DNA from: a virus
Virus record (IMG/VR): IMGVR_UViG_3300042330_000434
Span: 1-24,823 of that record
Length of the DNA: 24,823 nucleotides
Direction: 5' to 3' (one strand)
The translations under genes and the position numbers were made by a program. Shown here one piece after another: positions 15,141-21,867 of this stretch. Below the pieces are notes generated by a model. The model had not been told where the DNA came from. It saw nothing but the letters and a program-made list of their open reading frames with translations, and made no database searches. Within the stretch, counting starts at the first letter, position 1. Every line of letters begins with the position of its first letter.

Positions 15141-15938
15141 ATGTCAAACATTTACAATCCAAATTATCCAATAGTAGTTGGGCTAGCAGGCATGGCAGCG
15201 ACAGGCAAGACCTCAGCAGCTGAGACTATCGTTCCAAAAGCATCCTTTGCCTCTTCTAAAGGCGGAGTAGTGTGGGAGCATATCTTTTTTGCGATGCCAA
15301 TTTATGAGTTTTTTTCTATTAGAACTAAAATAGAAGGAACTAATTCTGAATCAAGAAAGTTATTCAACATTCATGAAACTCTGTATGACCTTTATGGAAG
15401 TTCTCCGCTTGGCAATATTCCAGACTACGAATCATTTGTAGCCCTAACAAAAGCTATTGCTAATAAACCATTATCATTTGCCGGGTCAAAACCTAGATCT
15501 TTTCTTCAGGAAGTTGGAGATCTATGCAGAGAATCTGATCCTGCATGCTTTGCTAAATGGGGAGTTAGAAAGTCTTATCAACTCTTTAGGGAGTATACTA
15601 AAAGTATCTCTGATGAAGAAGAAGAAAAACCATACTGTATACTAATATCAGATGTTCGATTTCAAAATGAGGCAGAAGCAATCTTGAAACTGCCAAACAG
15701 CATGCTCATTGTTTACGATGCTTCTCCCGAAGTTAGAAGAGATAGAATATTTAATAGAGATGGCGTATACATGACCGATGAGCAGATGTCTCATAAGTCG
15801 GAAAAAGAGATTGAAATATTTGCAAGCTCGGCATCAGCTGTAATAGACTCATCTTCAATGAGTGTTGAACAACAGGCTCAAGCAACAATTGATATAATAA
15901 AAGAAAGATTTGGATTAGCAGCTTATGCCCAAAATTAA
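15141..15938 (+). CDS. Deoxynucleoside monophosphate kinase-like P-loop protein
   Basis: A 265-residue P-loop kinase. GLAGMAATGKTS places the GxxxxGKT Walker A at 17-24. DVRFQNEAEAI near residue 172 matches the 'sDvRf.nEae.i' motif seen in phage dNMP kinases (T4 gp1-type), and VYDASPEVRRDRI resembles the lid/Arg segment. It would phosphorylate deoxynucleoside monophosphates, perhaps from degraded host DNA, to feed DnaE. An acidic insert (SDEEEEK) sits before the conserved strand. ATG 15141 follows AATAGAAAC; no strong ribosome site is visible. Confidence 0.75.
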   Translation: MSNIYNPNYPIVVGLAGMAATGKTSAAETIVPKASFASSKGGVVWEHIFFAMPIYEFFSIRTKIEGTNSESRKLFNIHETLYDLYGSSPLGNIPDYESFVALTKAIANKPLSFAGSKPRSFLQEVGDLCRESDPACFAKWGVRKSYQLFREYTKSISDEEEEKPYCILISDVRFQNEAEAILKLPNSMLIVYDASPEVRRDRIFNRDGVYMTDEQMSHKSEKEIEIFASSASAVIDSSSMSVEQQAQATIDIIKERFGLAAYAQN

Positions 15939-16245
15939 TCAAAGTGCACAAGAACATAGTATAGGTTCCCCAATAGAACAGGCGGTAAATTTAGTGTCAG
16001 GCGAAATATCAGTATCATCAACTCCGGTATTAATATGTGGAGTAAATAGAAAAATAAACATAGGTAATTTTGAAAATATAGATATTTATGCTGGGATCAC
16101 GATCCCCCTTAATGGCTTAGATGCTTCAGACAAAGAAGCATTTTCAGAAGCTGTTAAAGAAGCAGCTGCCTATGGCTTTGGTTTAGTTTCAAAGGAAACT
16201 GGAGAAAGATACATGCTAATTAAAGAAGGTCAGCAGGGAAAATAA
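15925..16245 (+). CDS. Hypothetical protein
   Basis: A 106-residue protein with a beta-rich centre (VNRKINIGNFENIDIYAGIT) and a helix rich in Ala and Glu (DKEAFSEAVKEAAAYGFGLV). Its ATG lies inside the end of the kinase gene. There is no signal peptide or Cys. I do not recognise the family; a compact accessory protein in the DNA-metabolism operon is the most that can be said. Confidence 0.65.
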   Translation: MPKINQSAQEHSIGSPIEQAVNLVSGEISVSSTPVLICGVNRKINIGNFENIDIYAGITIPLNGLDASDKEAFSEAVKEAAAYGFGLVSKETGERYMLIKEGQQGK

Positions 16246-16290
16246 TAATTTAACACTTACTATTATCCTTGGATCTATCTGAGGTGACCA

Positions 16291-16665
16291 ATGGATAATA
16301 ACTATAGTGTAATTATTGCTGTCATAGCATCCCTCTCTTCTGTACTTACATACCTTTTAACTTCTTTACACCAGAAAAGAACTATCTCTAAAGAAAAAGA
16401 GATAGAATTTTATAAAATTAAAATAGAGCATTTAAATGCTGAAAGAGAAATTTTAACTGGTGAAGAAAAAAATTTAAGAGAAATGTTGCGTGAGCAGCTT
16501 GAAACGTGTAGAATAGAGAATGAAAGAGTTGACAAAGAAATGGAAAACCTTAAGAGAAGATTGTTAACCGTAGAGCAAGAGCTAAAAGCTTGGGAGCTAG
16601 GGTTAAAAGTTCCTAAAGGTTTCGAATTAATACAGTTAAATTTAAATGAGATAGAGGTAAATTAA
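16291..16665 (+). CDS. Membrane-anchored coiled-coil protein
   Basis: A 124-residue protein. Residues about 6-25 (SVIIAVIASLSSVLTYLLTS) form one transmembrane segment. About 80 residues of charged coiled coil follow (KEKEIEFYKIKIEHLNAERE and on), ending in a short hydrophobic tail. The layout (N-terminal anchor plus coiled coil) resembles some phage spanin- or holin-associated proteins, but it is not diagnostic. GAGGTGA just upstream of ATG 16291 is one of the strongest ribosome sites in the window. Confidence 0.7.
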   Translation: MDNNYSVIIAVIASLSSVLTYLLTSLHQKRTISKEKEIEFYKIKIEHLNAEREILTGEEKNLREMLREQLETCRIENERVDKEMENLKRRLLTVEQELKAWELGLKVPKGFELIQLNLNEIEVN

Positions 16666-16941
16666 ATGTTTAAACAATTAGTAGCAAAATTAAAAACTTC
16701 TTTAGCCCCAGCTAAAAAAGAACTTAATAAAAAAATTGATGAAGCTATTAGCGAGGCAGAAAAACTTGCTGTAAAAGCTGATCAAAAAGTAGATGAGCTT
16801 AAAGAAGAAGTAATCCAGGAAGTGCAGAAGGCAGTAGCTGATTCTGTATCTGAAGTGGTGAAAAAGAAGCCTGCGGGAAGACCTAAGGCTACTGCTAAAG
16901 ATAAGCCAGTAGCTAAAAAGGCTGAGCCAAAGAAGAAGTAA
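16666..16941 (+). CDS. Lys/Ala-rich histone-H1-like protein
   Basis: A 91-residue basic protein. The first 65 residues are an amphipathic coiled helix (KKIDEAISEAEKLAVKADQK and on). The tail is a histone-H1-like Lys-Pro-Ala segment (KKPAGRPKATAKDKPVAKKA) containing a GRPKA AT-hook-like core. Such tails bind DNA non-specifically or in the minor groove. It abuts the preceding gene and is followed by a terminator. Packaging or condensing DNA is a reasonable inference. Confidence 0.75.
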   Translation: MFKQLVAKLKTSLAPAKKELNKKIDEAISEAEKLAVKADQKVDELKEEVIQEVQKAVADSVSEVVKKKPAGRPKATAKDKPVAKKAEPKKK

Positions 16942-16956
16942 ACCTCTCATTTAAAG

Positions 16957-16997
16957 CAAAAGTCCTTATATCCCCCTATATGGGGGCTTTTGTTTTT
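16957..16997 (+). terminator. Rho-independent-type terminator
   Basis: CCCCC (16972-16976) pairs with GGGGG (16982-16986) across TATAT. CAAAAG (16957-16962) can extend the stem with CTTTTG (16987-16992) over a 9-base bulge. TTTTT (16993-16997) follows. It closes the operon ending in the H1-like gene and separates it from the tiny-gene array. Confidence 0.75.
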
Positions 16998-17021
16998 CAT
17001 TTATAGAATTACTATATATGT

Positions 17022-17114
17022 ATGGCATTAGCAAAATATCGCAAGATCACCAAGGGTGGGGTAAGTGTTAAAAAGAACTCGACCCCTGTCACCTACAAGG
17101 AAAAAAAGAAGTAA
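17022..17114 (+). CDS. Tiny basic protein
   Basis: A 30-residue frame, MALAKYRKITKGGVSV through YKEKKK, with about one third Lys or Arg. It is the first gene after the terminator; TATAGAAT at 17002-17009 could be a -10 element close to the start, but no -35 is evident. The TAATG overlap with the next gene supports it. Function unknown. Confidence 0.55.
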   Translation: MALAKYRKITKGGVSVKKNSTPVTYKEKKK

Positions 17115-17257
17115 TGGTTATTAAAAAAAGTATCTATGTTAGTGGTCCTAGAATGGGTCAAAACAATTCTATGTTTGGCATTGAGATCAAGGACATAACT
17201 AATAAATCTTCTAAAAAAAATAAAGGTAAAAAAAATGGCAGCAAAAAAAGATCCTAG
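17114..17257 (+). CDS. Tiny basic protein
   Basis: A 47-residue protein starting at a TAATG overlap. The first half looks folded (SIYVSGPRMGQNNSMFGIEI); the tail is a poly-basic stretch (KSSKKNKGKKNGSKKRS). It overlaps the start of the next gene by 23 bases. No family recognised. Confidence 0.6.
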   Translation: MVIKKSIYVSGPRMGQNNSMFGIEIKDITNKSSKKNKGKKNGSKKRS

Positions 17258-17523
17258 ACTAGCCAAGGCACGGAGTTAGTGGTTTTAATAAACCAAAACG
17301 TACTCCAAGTCATCCTAAAAAATCTCATGTTGTTGTTGCTAAATCAGGAAGTCAGGTTAAGACAATACGATTTGGTCAACAAGGAGTAAGCGGTTCTCCT
17401 CAAAAACAAGGAGAATCAACTTCAAATAGAAAGCGCAGAGAGTCTTTCAAGGCTCGTCACGCAAGCAATATTGCTAAGGGCAAAATGTCCGCAGCCTACT
17501 GGGCTAATAAAGTAAAATGGTAA
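17235..17523 (+). CDS. Conserved small basic phage protein, read through a +1 shift at CGG
   Basis: The zero frame gives only 14 residues (MAAKKDPRLAKARS) and stops at TAG. Skipping C17271 yields 95 residues: MAAKKDPRLAKA, GVSGFNKPKRTPSHPKKSHV, VVAKSGSQVKTIRFGQQGVS, then a basic region ending ARHASNIAKGKMSAAYWANK and VKW. I recognise this as a small family recurring in marine and freshwater phages, with members reading DPRL.RAGVSG.NKPKRTP. The glycine recovered by the shift is the family residue. The family function is unknown to me. Because every residue after the twelfth depends on the shift, this is the clearest of the four cases. Confidence 0.87.
17271..17273 (+). other. CGG +1 frameshift site in the small basic phage gene
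   Basis: Codon context is AAG GCA CGG AGT TAG. Reading GCA, skipping C, then GGA GTT AGT GGT gives A-G-V-S-G. The zero-frame stop is only two codons later, so there is no alternative long product. This is codon 13. Confidence 0.87.
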
Positions 17524-17533
17524 AGGAAAAATT

Positions 17534-17653
17534 ATGACAATGTATGGCGATGGTATGAAAAAAGGTAGCATGAAGAAAGCTGCTCCTAAAAAAATGGCTA
17601 AGAAAAAAATGGGTGGCATGAAAAAAGGCTCTAGCAAAAAAGGAATGTACTGA
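17534..17653 (+). CDS. Tiny Lys/Met/Gly-rich protein
   Basis: A 39-residue, low-complexity protein (MTMYGDGMKKGSMKKAAPKK then MAKKKMGGMKKGSSKKGMY). TAAAGGAAAAATT supplies a ribosome site. The opening M-x-M-x-G-D-G-M-K-K-G is shared with the next gene (MAMNGDGMKKG), so the two are probably tandem duplicates. Likely disordered and nucleic-acid binding. Confidence 0.6.
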   Translation: MTMYGDGMKKGSMKKAAPKKMAKKKMGGMKKGSSKKGMY

Positions 17654-17654
17654 T

Positions 17655-17810
17655 ATGGCAATGAATGGTGATGGCATGAAAAAAGGTGCTGCTAAGAAGC
17701 CTGCAATGAAAAAGGGTGCAGCAAAAAAAGCAAACGGATTAACTGCTGCTCAAAAGAAACTTCCTCCTTTTATCCAAAAGGCCATCATGGGGAAAAAGAA
17801 GAGCAAGTAA
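17655..17810 (+). CDS. Tiny Lys/Ala-rich protein, paralogue of the preceding gene
   Basis: A 51-residue protein. The N-terminus MAMNGDGMKKGAAKKPAMKK repeats the preceding gene's opening. A conserved-looking helix follows (NGLTAAQKKLPPFIQKAIMG), then KKKSK. The LPPFIQKAI segment is a hydrophobic helix that could dock to another protein while the basic part binds nucleic acid. The next gene starts two bases after its stop. Confidence 0.65.
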   Translation: MAMNGDGMKKGAAKKPAMKKGAAKKANGLTAAQKKLPPFIQKAIMGKKKSK

Positions 17811-17812
17811 TA

Positions 17813-18022
17813 ATGGTAGAAAAAAAAGATAATAAATGGATTCAGGGAGCTATTAAAAGACCCGGAGCATTTACTGCTAAGGCTAAGAAAGCTGGCAAAT
17901 CAGTTGCCGGCATGGCAGCTGCGGTTACCAAAAATCCTAGCAAGTACAGTGCAAGAACTGTTCGTCAAGCTAATTTGGCTAAGACTCTTAGAAAAATTTC
18001 TGCTAAAAGAAAGAATAAATAA
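17813..18022 (+). CDS. Small basic protein
   Basis: A 69-residue, strongly basic protein. WIQGAIKRPGAFTAKAKKAG at residues 9-28 resembles a motif that recurs in small phage virion-associated proteins. ARTVRQANLAKTLRKISAKR near the end is a basic helix. It lies in the tiny-gene array with TAATAATGG spacing. DNA binding is likely by charge; a virion location is inference. Confidence 0.68.
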   Translation: MVEKKDNKWIQGAIKRPGAFTAKAKKAGKSVAGMAAAVTKNPSKYSARTVRQANLAKTLRKISAKRKNK

Positions 18023-18024
18023 CA

Positions 18025-18141
18025 ATGGCATATTCAAAAAATAGCAAAAAGGATAACAATAATTACCTTAAGGATATTAAGGGTGCAATGAATGTAGTTT
18101 TTGATGGAAAAAAAACCCCTCCAAAAAAGAAGAAGAAGTAA
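18025..18141 (+). CDS. Tiny basic protein
   Basis: A 38-residue frame (MAYSKNSKKDNNNYLKDIKG, then AMNVVFDGKKTPPKKKKK). It begins two bases after one stop and ends in a TAATG overlap with the next gene. The FDGKK-TPP-KKKKK ending is typical of the array. No family recognised. Confidence 0.58.
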   Translation: MAYSKNSKKDNNNYLKDIKGAMNVVFDGKKTPPKKKKK

Positions 18142-18320
18142 TGGCTAAGGTAAATAAACCGACTAAGCCAGAATTGTGGTCTGCCGCAAAGTCTCAGGCT
18201 AAAGCAAAGTTTGACGTATACCCCTCAGCTTATGCTAACGCATGGGCTGCAAAGAAGTATAAGGCAGCTGGTGGAACATGGAAAACTGTTTCTACCAAGA
18301 AGGCTACAAAGAAAAAGTAG
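18141..18320 (+). CDS. DUF5872-like small phage protein
   Basis: A 59-residue protein. PELWSAAKSQAKAKFDVYPS followed by AYANAWAAKKYKAAGGTW matches the 'KFxVYPSAYANxWAxKxYKxxGGxW' signature of a small conserved family (DUF5872-like) found in many phages and bacteria. It ends in a Lys-rich tail. Start at a TAATG overlap. Function unknown; the family often sits beside structural or DNA-binding small genes. Confidence 0.75.
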   Translation: MAKVNKPTKPELWSAAKSQAKAKFDVYPSAYANAWAAKKYKAAGGTWKTVSTKKATKKK

Positions 18321-18321
18321 T

Positions 18322-18435
18322 ATGTCTGCGCAAAAGAAATCTTCTGAAAGAAAAAAAGAAATAGAAAAAGATTTAAAAAATAAAGGTTCTTTCTATAAAA
18401 AAGATTATGAAAAAAATTTAAGAAAGAAAAAATAA
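18322..18435 (+). CDS. Tiny charged protein
   Basis: A 37-residue, almost wholly Lys/Glu/Ser protein (MSAQKKSSERKKEIEKDLKN, then KGSFYKKDYEKNLRKKK), predicted helical. ATG 18322 lies one base past the previous stop, and its TAA overlaps the next ATG. A longer upstream extension in this frame would run out of frame through the DUF5872-like gene and is rejected. Confidence 0.6.
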   Translation: MSAQKKSSERKKEIEKDLKNKGSFYKKDYEKNLRKKK

Positions 18436-18548
18436 TGGCGTGTTGGAAAGGCTATTCTGCTAAAGGCATGAAGGTAAAGGGCGGAAAGCTAGTTCCTAAC
18501 TGCACACCAACTAAAAAATCTAAGCAATCGAGAAGTGGAAAAAAATAA
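18435..18548 (+). CDS. Tiny two-Cys basic protein
   Basis: A 37-residue protein, MACWKGYSAKGMKVKGGKLV then PNCTPTKKSKQSRSGKK. The pattern C-W-K-G-Y...K-G-G-K-x-V-P-N-C recurs in small phage proteins I have seen, and the two Cys may pair or bind metal. TAATG overlaps on both sides. Function unknown. Confidence 0.65.
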   Translation: MACWKGYSAKGMKVKGGKLVPNCTPTKKSKQSRSGKK

Positions 18549-18826
18549 TGCCAGGTCCTAAGGGTGTTGGATTAACTAAATGGTTTGATCAAAAATGGGT
18601 CAACATTGGTGCTCCCAAAAAAAAAGGTAAGTATCAACCATGTGGAACTTCTGGCGCAGGTGGATCTGGGTATGCAAAGTGTGTACCAGTTGCAAAGGCT
18701 AGAGCAATGACTCCGGCACAAAAGAAAAGCGCAGTACAAAGAAAAAGGTCCTCTGGAACTCCACAACAAGGAGTTAAGGGACAGGCCCCAAAGAATGTTT
18801 CAACCTTTACTAAAAAGAAGAAATAG
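18548..18826 (+). CDS. Conserved small phage protein (DUF6321-like)
   Basis: A 92-residue basic protein. KWVNIGAPKKKGKYQPCG, then AKCVPVAKARAMTPAQKKSA and VQRKR, match a small conserved phage family (DUF6321-like) with signature WV.IGAPKK...CG......KCVP..KA..MT..Q..SAV.RKR. Two Cys (in QPCGT and AKCVP) may bind zinc. The C-terminal 30 residues are disordered and basic. Starts at a TAATG overlap. Function not known. Confidence 0.75.
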   Translation: MPGPKGVGLTKWFDQKWVNIGAPKKKGKYQPCGTSGAGGSGYAKCVPVAKARAMTPAQKKSAVQRKRSSGTPQQGVKGQAPKNVSTFTKKKK

Positions 18827-19047
18827 TGTTCGATCAAACAGAAGAATCTTTTAGCGGATTTATGCCAATGATTGATCAGATAAATGTAAGCAAAGAAATT
18901 ACGATGATCAATACAGAGGGCGAACTTATATCTGCACATACAATAAATTTAAAAACCAGAGATGGATCAGACAACGTATTTAGTATCTCTAATAACGATC
19001 TAATGCGTCTTTGTTTTCTGGTAATGAAAGTTATTCAGTCAGATTAA
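18826..19047 (+). CDS. Small acidic hypothetical protein
   Basis: A 73-residue protein that, unlike its neighbours, is acidic and lacks a Lys tail. The start is GTG 18826 (TAGTG overlap with the previous stop). It looks like a small beta sandwich (EITMINTEGELISAHTINLK) plus a C-terminal helix (NNDLMRLCFLVMKVIQ). No family recognised. It ends the tiny-gene array and may partner one of the basic proteins. Confidence 0.65.
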   Translation: MFDQTEESFSGFMPMIDQINVSKEITMINTEGELISAHTINLKTRDGSDNVFSISNNDLMRLCFLVMKVIQSD

Positions 19048-19048
19048 A

Positions 19049-19117
19049 ATGATAATACAAGCTATTATGATATTGACCGTCATCATAATGTACGCTTCTT
19101 TTCTGCTAAGAAAATAG
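19049..19117 (+). CDS. 22-residue putative transmembrane peptide
   Basis: ATG 19049 starts one base after the previous stop and runs to TAG: MIIQAIMILTVIIMYASFLL then RK. It is a single hydrophobic helix with a basic end, the right size for a membrane-active peptide. No ribosome site is obvious other than coupling to the upstream stop. It could be a chance frame; the unbroken hydrophobicity and clean fit between genes are the support. Confidence 0.4.
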   Translation: MIIQAIMILTVIIMYASFLLRK

Positions 19118-19154
19118 ATTTACATTTTTTTTTGTGATATAATTTTGTAAATCT
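19116..19154. promoter_or_regulatory. Inverted repeat around a TATAAT box
   Basis: AGATTTACA (19116-19124) is matched perfectly by TGTAAATCT (19146-19154), 21 bases apart. A consensus TATAAT sits between them at 19138-19143. TTTACA at 19119-19124 is only 13 bases upstream, too close for a standard -35. It could be a promoter with flanking operator half-sites for the membrane and glycan genes. As a terminator it lacks the expected T tract after the second arm. Confidence 0.5.
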
Positions 19155-19175
19155 AAAAAAGGAATACAATTTTAT

Positions 19176-19409
19176 ATGAGCGAAACTGCGTGGACCTGGT
19201 TATTATTTACCATGGAGCTAATAGGAGTTTACGGCAGCTATCAGGTGGGCAATAAAAAATGGCAAGGTCATTTGATTGTTGCTTTACATTCAATACCTTG
19301 GGTAATATACTCTATTATATTTGATAAGCCGGGATTTTTAGCGATGTGGATTCTATGGCAATGGGTTCACTGGAGAAATATGTGGAAGTGGCGAAAAGAC
19401 AATGCATAA
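19176..19409 (+). CDS. Small Trp-rich integral membrane protein
   Basis: A 77-residue protein with two to three hydrophobic helices: WTWLLFTMELIGVYGSY, GHLIVALHSIPWVIYSIIF and GFLAMWILWQWVHW. It ends RNMWKWRKDNA. It is very rich in Trp. A holin-like or transporter-fragment-like role is possible but no family is certain. AAAAAAGGAA lies upstream at 19155-19164. It overlaps the RmlD-like gene by 8 bases. Confidence 0.65.
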   Translation: MSETAWTWLLFTMELIGVYGSYQVGNKKWQGHLIVALHSIPWVIYSIIFDKPGFLAMWILWQWVHWRNMWKWRKDNA

Positions 19410-20298
19410 TAAAAAAGTTGTTGTTATAGGAGCTGGCGGAATAGTAGGTCAGCACATGATGGTAAACAAGCCTGAATGGGCTGACGCTATCTTCACGAGA
19501 AGAAAAGGCTATTTAGAATGGTCGCAACTAAATGTTGGTGAAGACGACATAGAAGCTTGGCTTGATGCTAATTCTCCCGATGTAATTATTAACTTAGCAG
19601 GACAAAACGTAGTTGACGCCGTAGAACAAAATCCGGATGAGTCAATATATGTCAACGTAAAACTGCCTCTTACTTTAGCTACATGGGTTAGCAATAATAA
19701 TAAAAAATTAATACAAGTTAGTACACAGGGTATCTTTAGCGGAGAAAATGCTAATTATAATACTAACTCTAAACCACATCCTATCACATGGTATGGCAAG
19801 CAGAAAGCCCTTGCTGAAAAGCTTATTATTTCACATGATAATGTAAAAATAGTTAGGTTAACTTTTGTTATAGGAGTAAGACCTTTTCAAGATGTAGGCA
19901 GAAAAAATCCATTAGAAATTATGATGGAACAAAAAGAGCAGCTTCAAGTTGATGATAGATTTTTTTCCCCAGTCTTTGCTTATGACGCTGCCATGATACT
20001 TTGGGATACCGCTCTTCACTTTGAAGAAAGTGATCAAAAAATTATTCACATAGGTAATCCAATAAAATCTTCAAGATTTTCTCTAGCTAGCGACATAAAG
20101 ACAGCTTCTAATGGTAAACTAGATACTGAAATCAAACCAGTATCCTATACTTATTTCACCAGTAATGTAGCAAGACCCAAGGACACCACTTGGGAAGATG
20201 GAACATCTTTATACATAACTGATTATATGTATGGTTTAGAAAAATGCTATTTAGAATGGGAAACAATAAATAATGAACTTAGAGACACAGGCAAATGA
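19402..20298 (+). CDS. rfbD: RmlD-like SDR oxidoreductase (dTDP-4-dehydrorhamnose reductase-like)
   Basis: A 298-residue extended short-chain dehydrogenase. GAGGIVG at 10-16 is the NAD(P) GxxGxxG. DVIINLAGQNVVDAVEQNPD is the RmlD-type strand and loop. VSTQGIFSG precedes Tyr131-x3-Lys135 (YGKQK), the catalytic pair. RmlD reduces dTDP-4-keto-L-rhamnose to dTDP-L-rhamnose. An RmlC-like epimerase lies three genes downstream, so the two probably act in series on an NDP-sugar. The exact sugar may differ from rhamnose. It overlaps the following methyltransferase by 26 bases. Confidence 0.75.
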   Translation: MHNKKVVVIGAGGIVGQHMMVNKPEWADAIFTRRKGYLEWSQLNVGEDDIEAWLDANSPDVIINLAGQNVVDAVEQNPDESIYVNVKLPLTLATWVSNNNKKLIQVSTQGIFSGENANYNTNSKPHPITWYGKQKALAEKLIISHDNVKIVRLTFVIGVRPFQDVGRKNPLEIMMEQKEQLQVDDRFFSPVFAYDAAMILWDTALHFEESDQKIIHIGNPIKSSRFSLASDIKTASNGKLDTEIKPVSYTYFTSNVARPKDTTWEDGTSLYITDYMYGLEKCYLEWETINNELRDTGK

Positions 20299-21010
20299 TA
20301 TATCAGAATACTTGGGTGTCACTTTAGATAAAGCTAAACAGCGTTTATCTTTAGGGTTTCACCCTAATCACCATATGGTTGCAGAAGATTTTACTTCTAC
20401 CAATACCAATGTAGATGATCCAAACTCTCTCCTTAATTGGTATAGAAATACAGATACTTATATCTGGGAGCTTTCTTCATATCACTTAGATGATGGTTTT
20501 AACTACAAAGGCATGTGCGAAAGTATTAGTTTAGGACTAGCTCATTCTGGAAAGAAAGAGATCCTTAGCATTGGTGATGGCATTGGTACACTCAGCTTGA
20601 GAATGGCTGAAGAAGGATTGAACACCACTTACCACGACTTAGAGGGTAGTAAGACAGCCGGTTTTGCCCAGCATAGATTTAATAAGCGTCCTGATCTAAA
20701 TATTAAAACTCTATTCACTGATAGCTTTGCGCCAAAAATTGGCACAAACAAGTTTGATGGCGTCGTTGCTTTAGATTTTCTAGAGCACGTTGTAAACGTA
20801 GACGAATGGGCATTAGCTATTTTTAACTGCTTAAAGAAAAATGGTGTATTCATTCCTAATAATGCATTTGGCATAGGCGATGCAGAGCATGGAAATTCTA
20901 TTCCCATGCACCTGTCCATTAATAATAAATATGAATGGGAATGGGATCCAATGTTAGTGAAAATAGGATTTGTCCGACATGAAAATGGACAGTGGTGGGT
21001 GAAGCCATGA
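20273..21010 (+). CDS. Class I SAM-dependent methyltransferase
   Basis: A 245-residue methyltransferase. ILSIGDGIGTLSLRMAEEG carries the GxGxG SAM loop, and TTYHDLEG gives the acidic ribose-binding end of strand 2. FDGVVALDFLEHVVNVDEW is motif post-II/III, with a late strand KKNGVFIPNNAF. The N-terminus (DISEYLGVTLDKAKQRLSLG) is a helical lid. Among the glycan genes it may methylate a sugar; the substrate is unproven. Its TGA overlaps the next ATG. Confidence 0.8.
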   Translation: MNLETQANDISEYLGVTLDKAKQRLSLGFHPNHHMVAEDFTSTNTNVDDPNSLLNWYRNTDTYIWELSSYHLDDGFNYKGMCESISLGLAHSGKKEILSIGDGIGTLSLRMAEEGLNTTYHDLEGSKTAGFAQHRFNKRPDLNIKTLFTDSFAPKIGTNKFDGVVALDFLEHVVNVDEWALAIFNCLKKNGVFIPNNAFGIGDAEHGNSIPMHLSINNKYEWEWDPMLVKIGFVRHENGQWWVKP

Positions 21011-21867
21011 GAATAGATATGGGTACTGCTAGCTATAACAATCCTGAGAAGTTAAATATGATGCTCACTAACATGAGACAAAACTCTATTTCTGATTGGC
21101 GTTTTCTAGTTATTGATAATGCTTCAACTGACCCAGGTGTCAGAGAAGTTATTGAAAGACATGCTAGTGAAGATTCAAGAATTATTCCAAGATTCTTAGA
21201 TAACAATAGTGGATACGTTGGAGCAGTCAATCAAATACTAGAATGGGCAGAAACAGATTATGTTGGCTACCTAGACAACGATGCCTATGTAATAACTAAT
21301 GGTTGGGACGAAAAACTTGCAGGCTATCTTGCTACAAACTTAGAAGTCGCAATGGCCTTTCCTAATGGTGGGGCTTATCAAATTCCAAGACCTAAGTATA
21401 CAGAAATACTATGGGGTGTTGGCTTTTGCTGGATGCTTAAGAAGCAAGCGTACTTGCGAATTGGCGGATTTGATACTGAGATTGGTCACCAAGAAGAAGT
21501 AGATTATCAAACTCGTCTTAGACTTGATGGCTGGAAGATGATAGCTGATCCAGCTATTCATGTTCGACATGATTCAACCAGTTCAAACGATCCAGCTTCT
21601 AAAAATAGAATCAATGAAGGTGTTGTTAATTGGGTCAACAAGTGGAATAAGTATTACGTTGGCCCGAATGTCACGTACCACAGTCCTAATGTAACTAGAT
21701 TTGAAGACTGGAGTGCCATCTACTTGGAAGAGTGGTATCAATCGCAGCCAGAACTTAAAGGACTAAATGAAAATCCAGAGACAGTATATATTGCAGCTTT
21801 GGGTAGAGAAGTTGATCTTATTAAAGTCCCTAGATGGACTAATTTTTACAGAGGAAGAATAATCTAA
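21007..21867 (+). CDS. Family 2 glycosyltransferase
   Basis: A 286-residue GT2 enzyme. MGTASYNNPEKLNMML and RFLVIDNASTDPGVREV are the first two strands of the GT-A fold. YVGYLDNDAYV has the D-x-D metal site, and GFDTEIGHQEEVDYQTRLRL is the acceptor/catalytic helix (G-x-x-x-E-x-x-D-Y). I choose ATG 21007 (ATGA overlap) over GTG 20992. It is next to RmlC-like and RmlD-like genes and so likely uses their NDP-deoxysugar (inference). Confidence 0.87.
   Translation: MRIDMGTASYNNPEKLNMMLTNMRQNSISDWRFLVIDNASTDPGVREVIERHASEDSRIIPRFLDNNSGYVGAVNQILEWAETDYVGYLDNDAYVITNGWDEKLAGYLATNLEVAMAFPNGGAYQIPRPKYTEILWGVGFCWMLKKQAYLRIGGFDTEIGHQEEVDYQTRLRLDGWKMIADPAIHVRHDSTSSNDPASKNRINEGVVNWVNKWNKYYVGPNVTYHSPNVTRFEDWSAIYLEEWYQSQPELKGLNENPETVYIAALGREVDLIKVPRWTNFYRGRII

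Noticed and set aside
16702-16950. Minus-strand 82-residue frame opposite the H1-like gene
   Set aside because: Phe/Leu/Ser-rich shadow of a Lys/Glu-rich coding strand, with no ribosome site.
17422-17661. Minus-strand hydrophobic frame resembling a membrane protein
   Set aside because: Hydrophobicity comes from reading Lys- and Met-rich codons backwards; it overlaps two supported plus-strand genes.
18211-18321. Upstream extension of the 18322 frame (MTYTPQLMLTHGL...)
   Set aside because: It runs out of frame through the conserved DUF5872-like gene. The TAG-T-ATG junction at 18318-18324 gives the natural start.
19119-19143. TTTACA plus TATAAT as a standard promoter
   Set aside because: The spacer is only 13 bases, too short for a normal sigma-70-type promoter. 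It is reported only as an inverted repeat around a -10-like box.
20629-20919. Minus-strand 96-residue frame within the methyltransferase gene
   Set aside because: No ribosome site, and it lies fully opposite a gene with clear SAM motifs.
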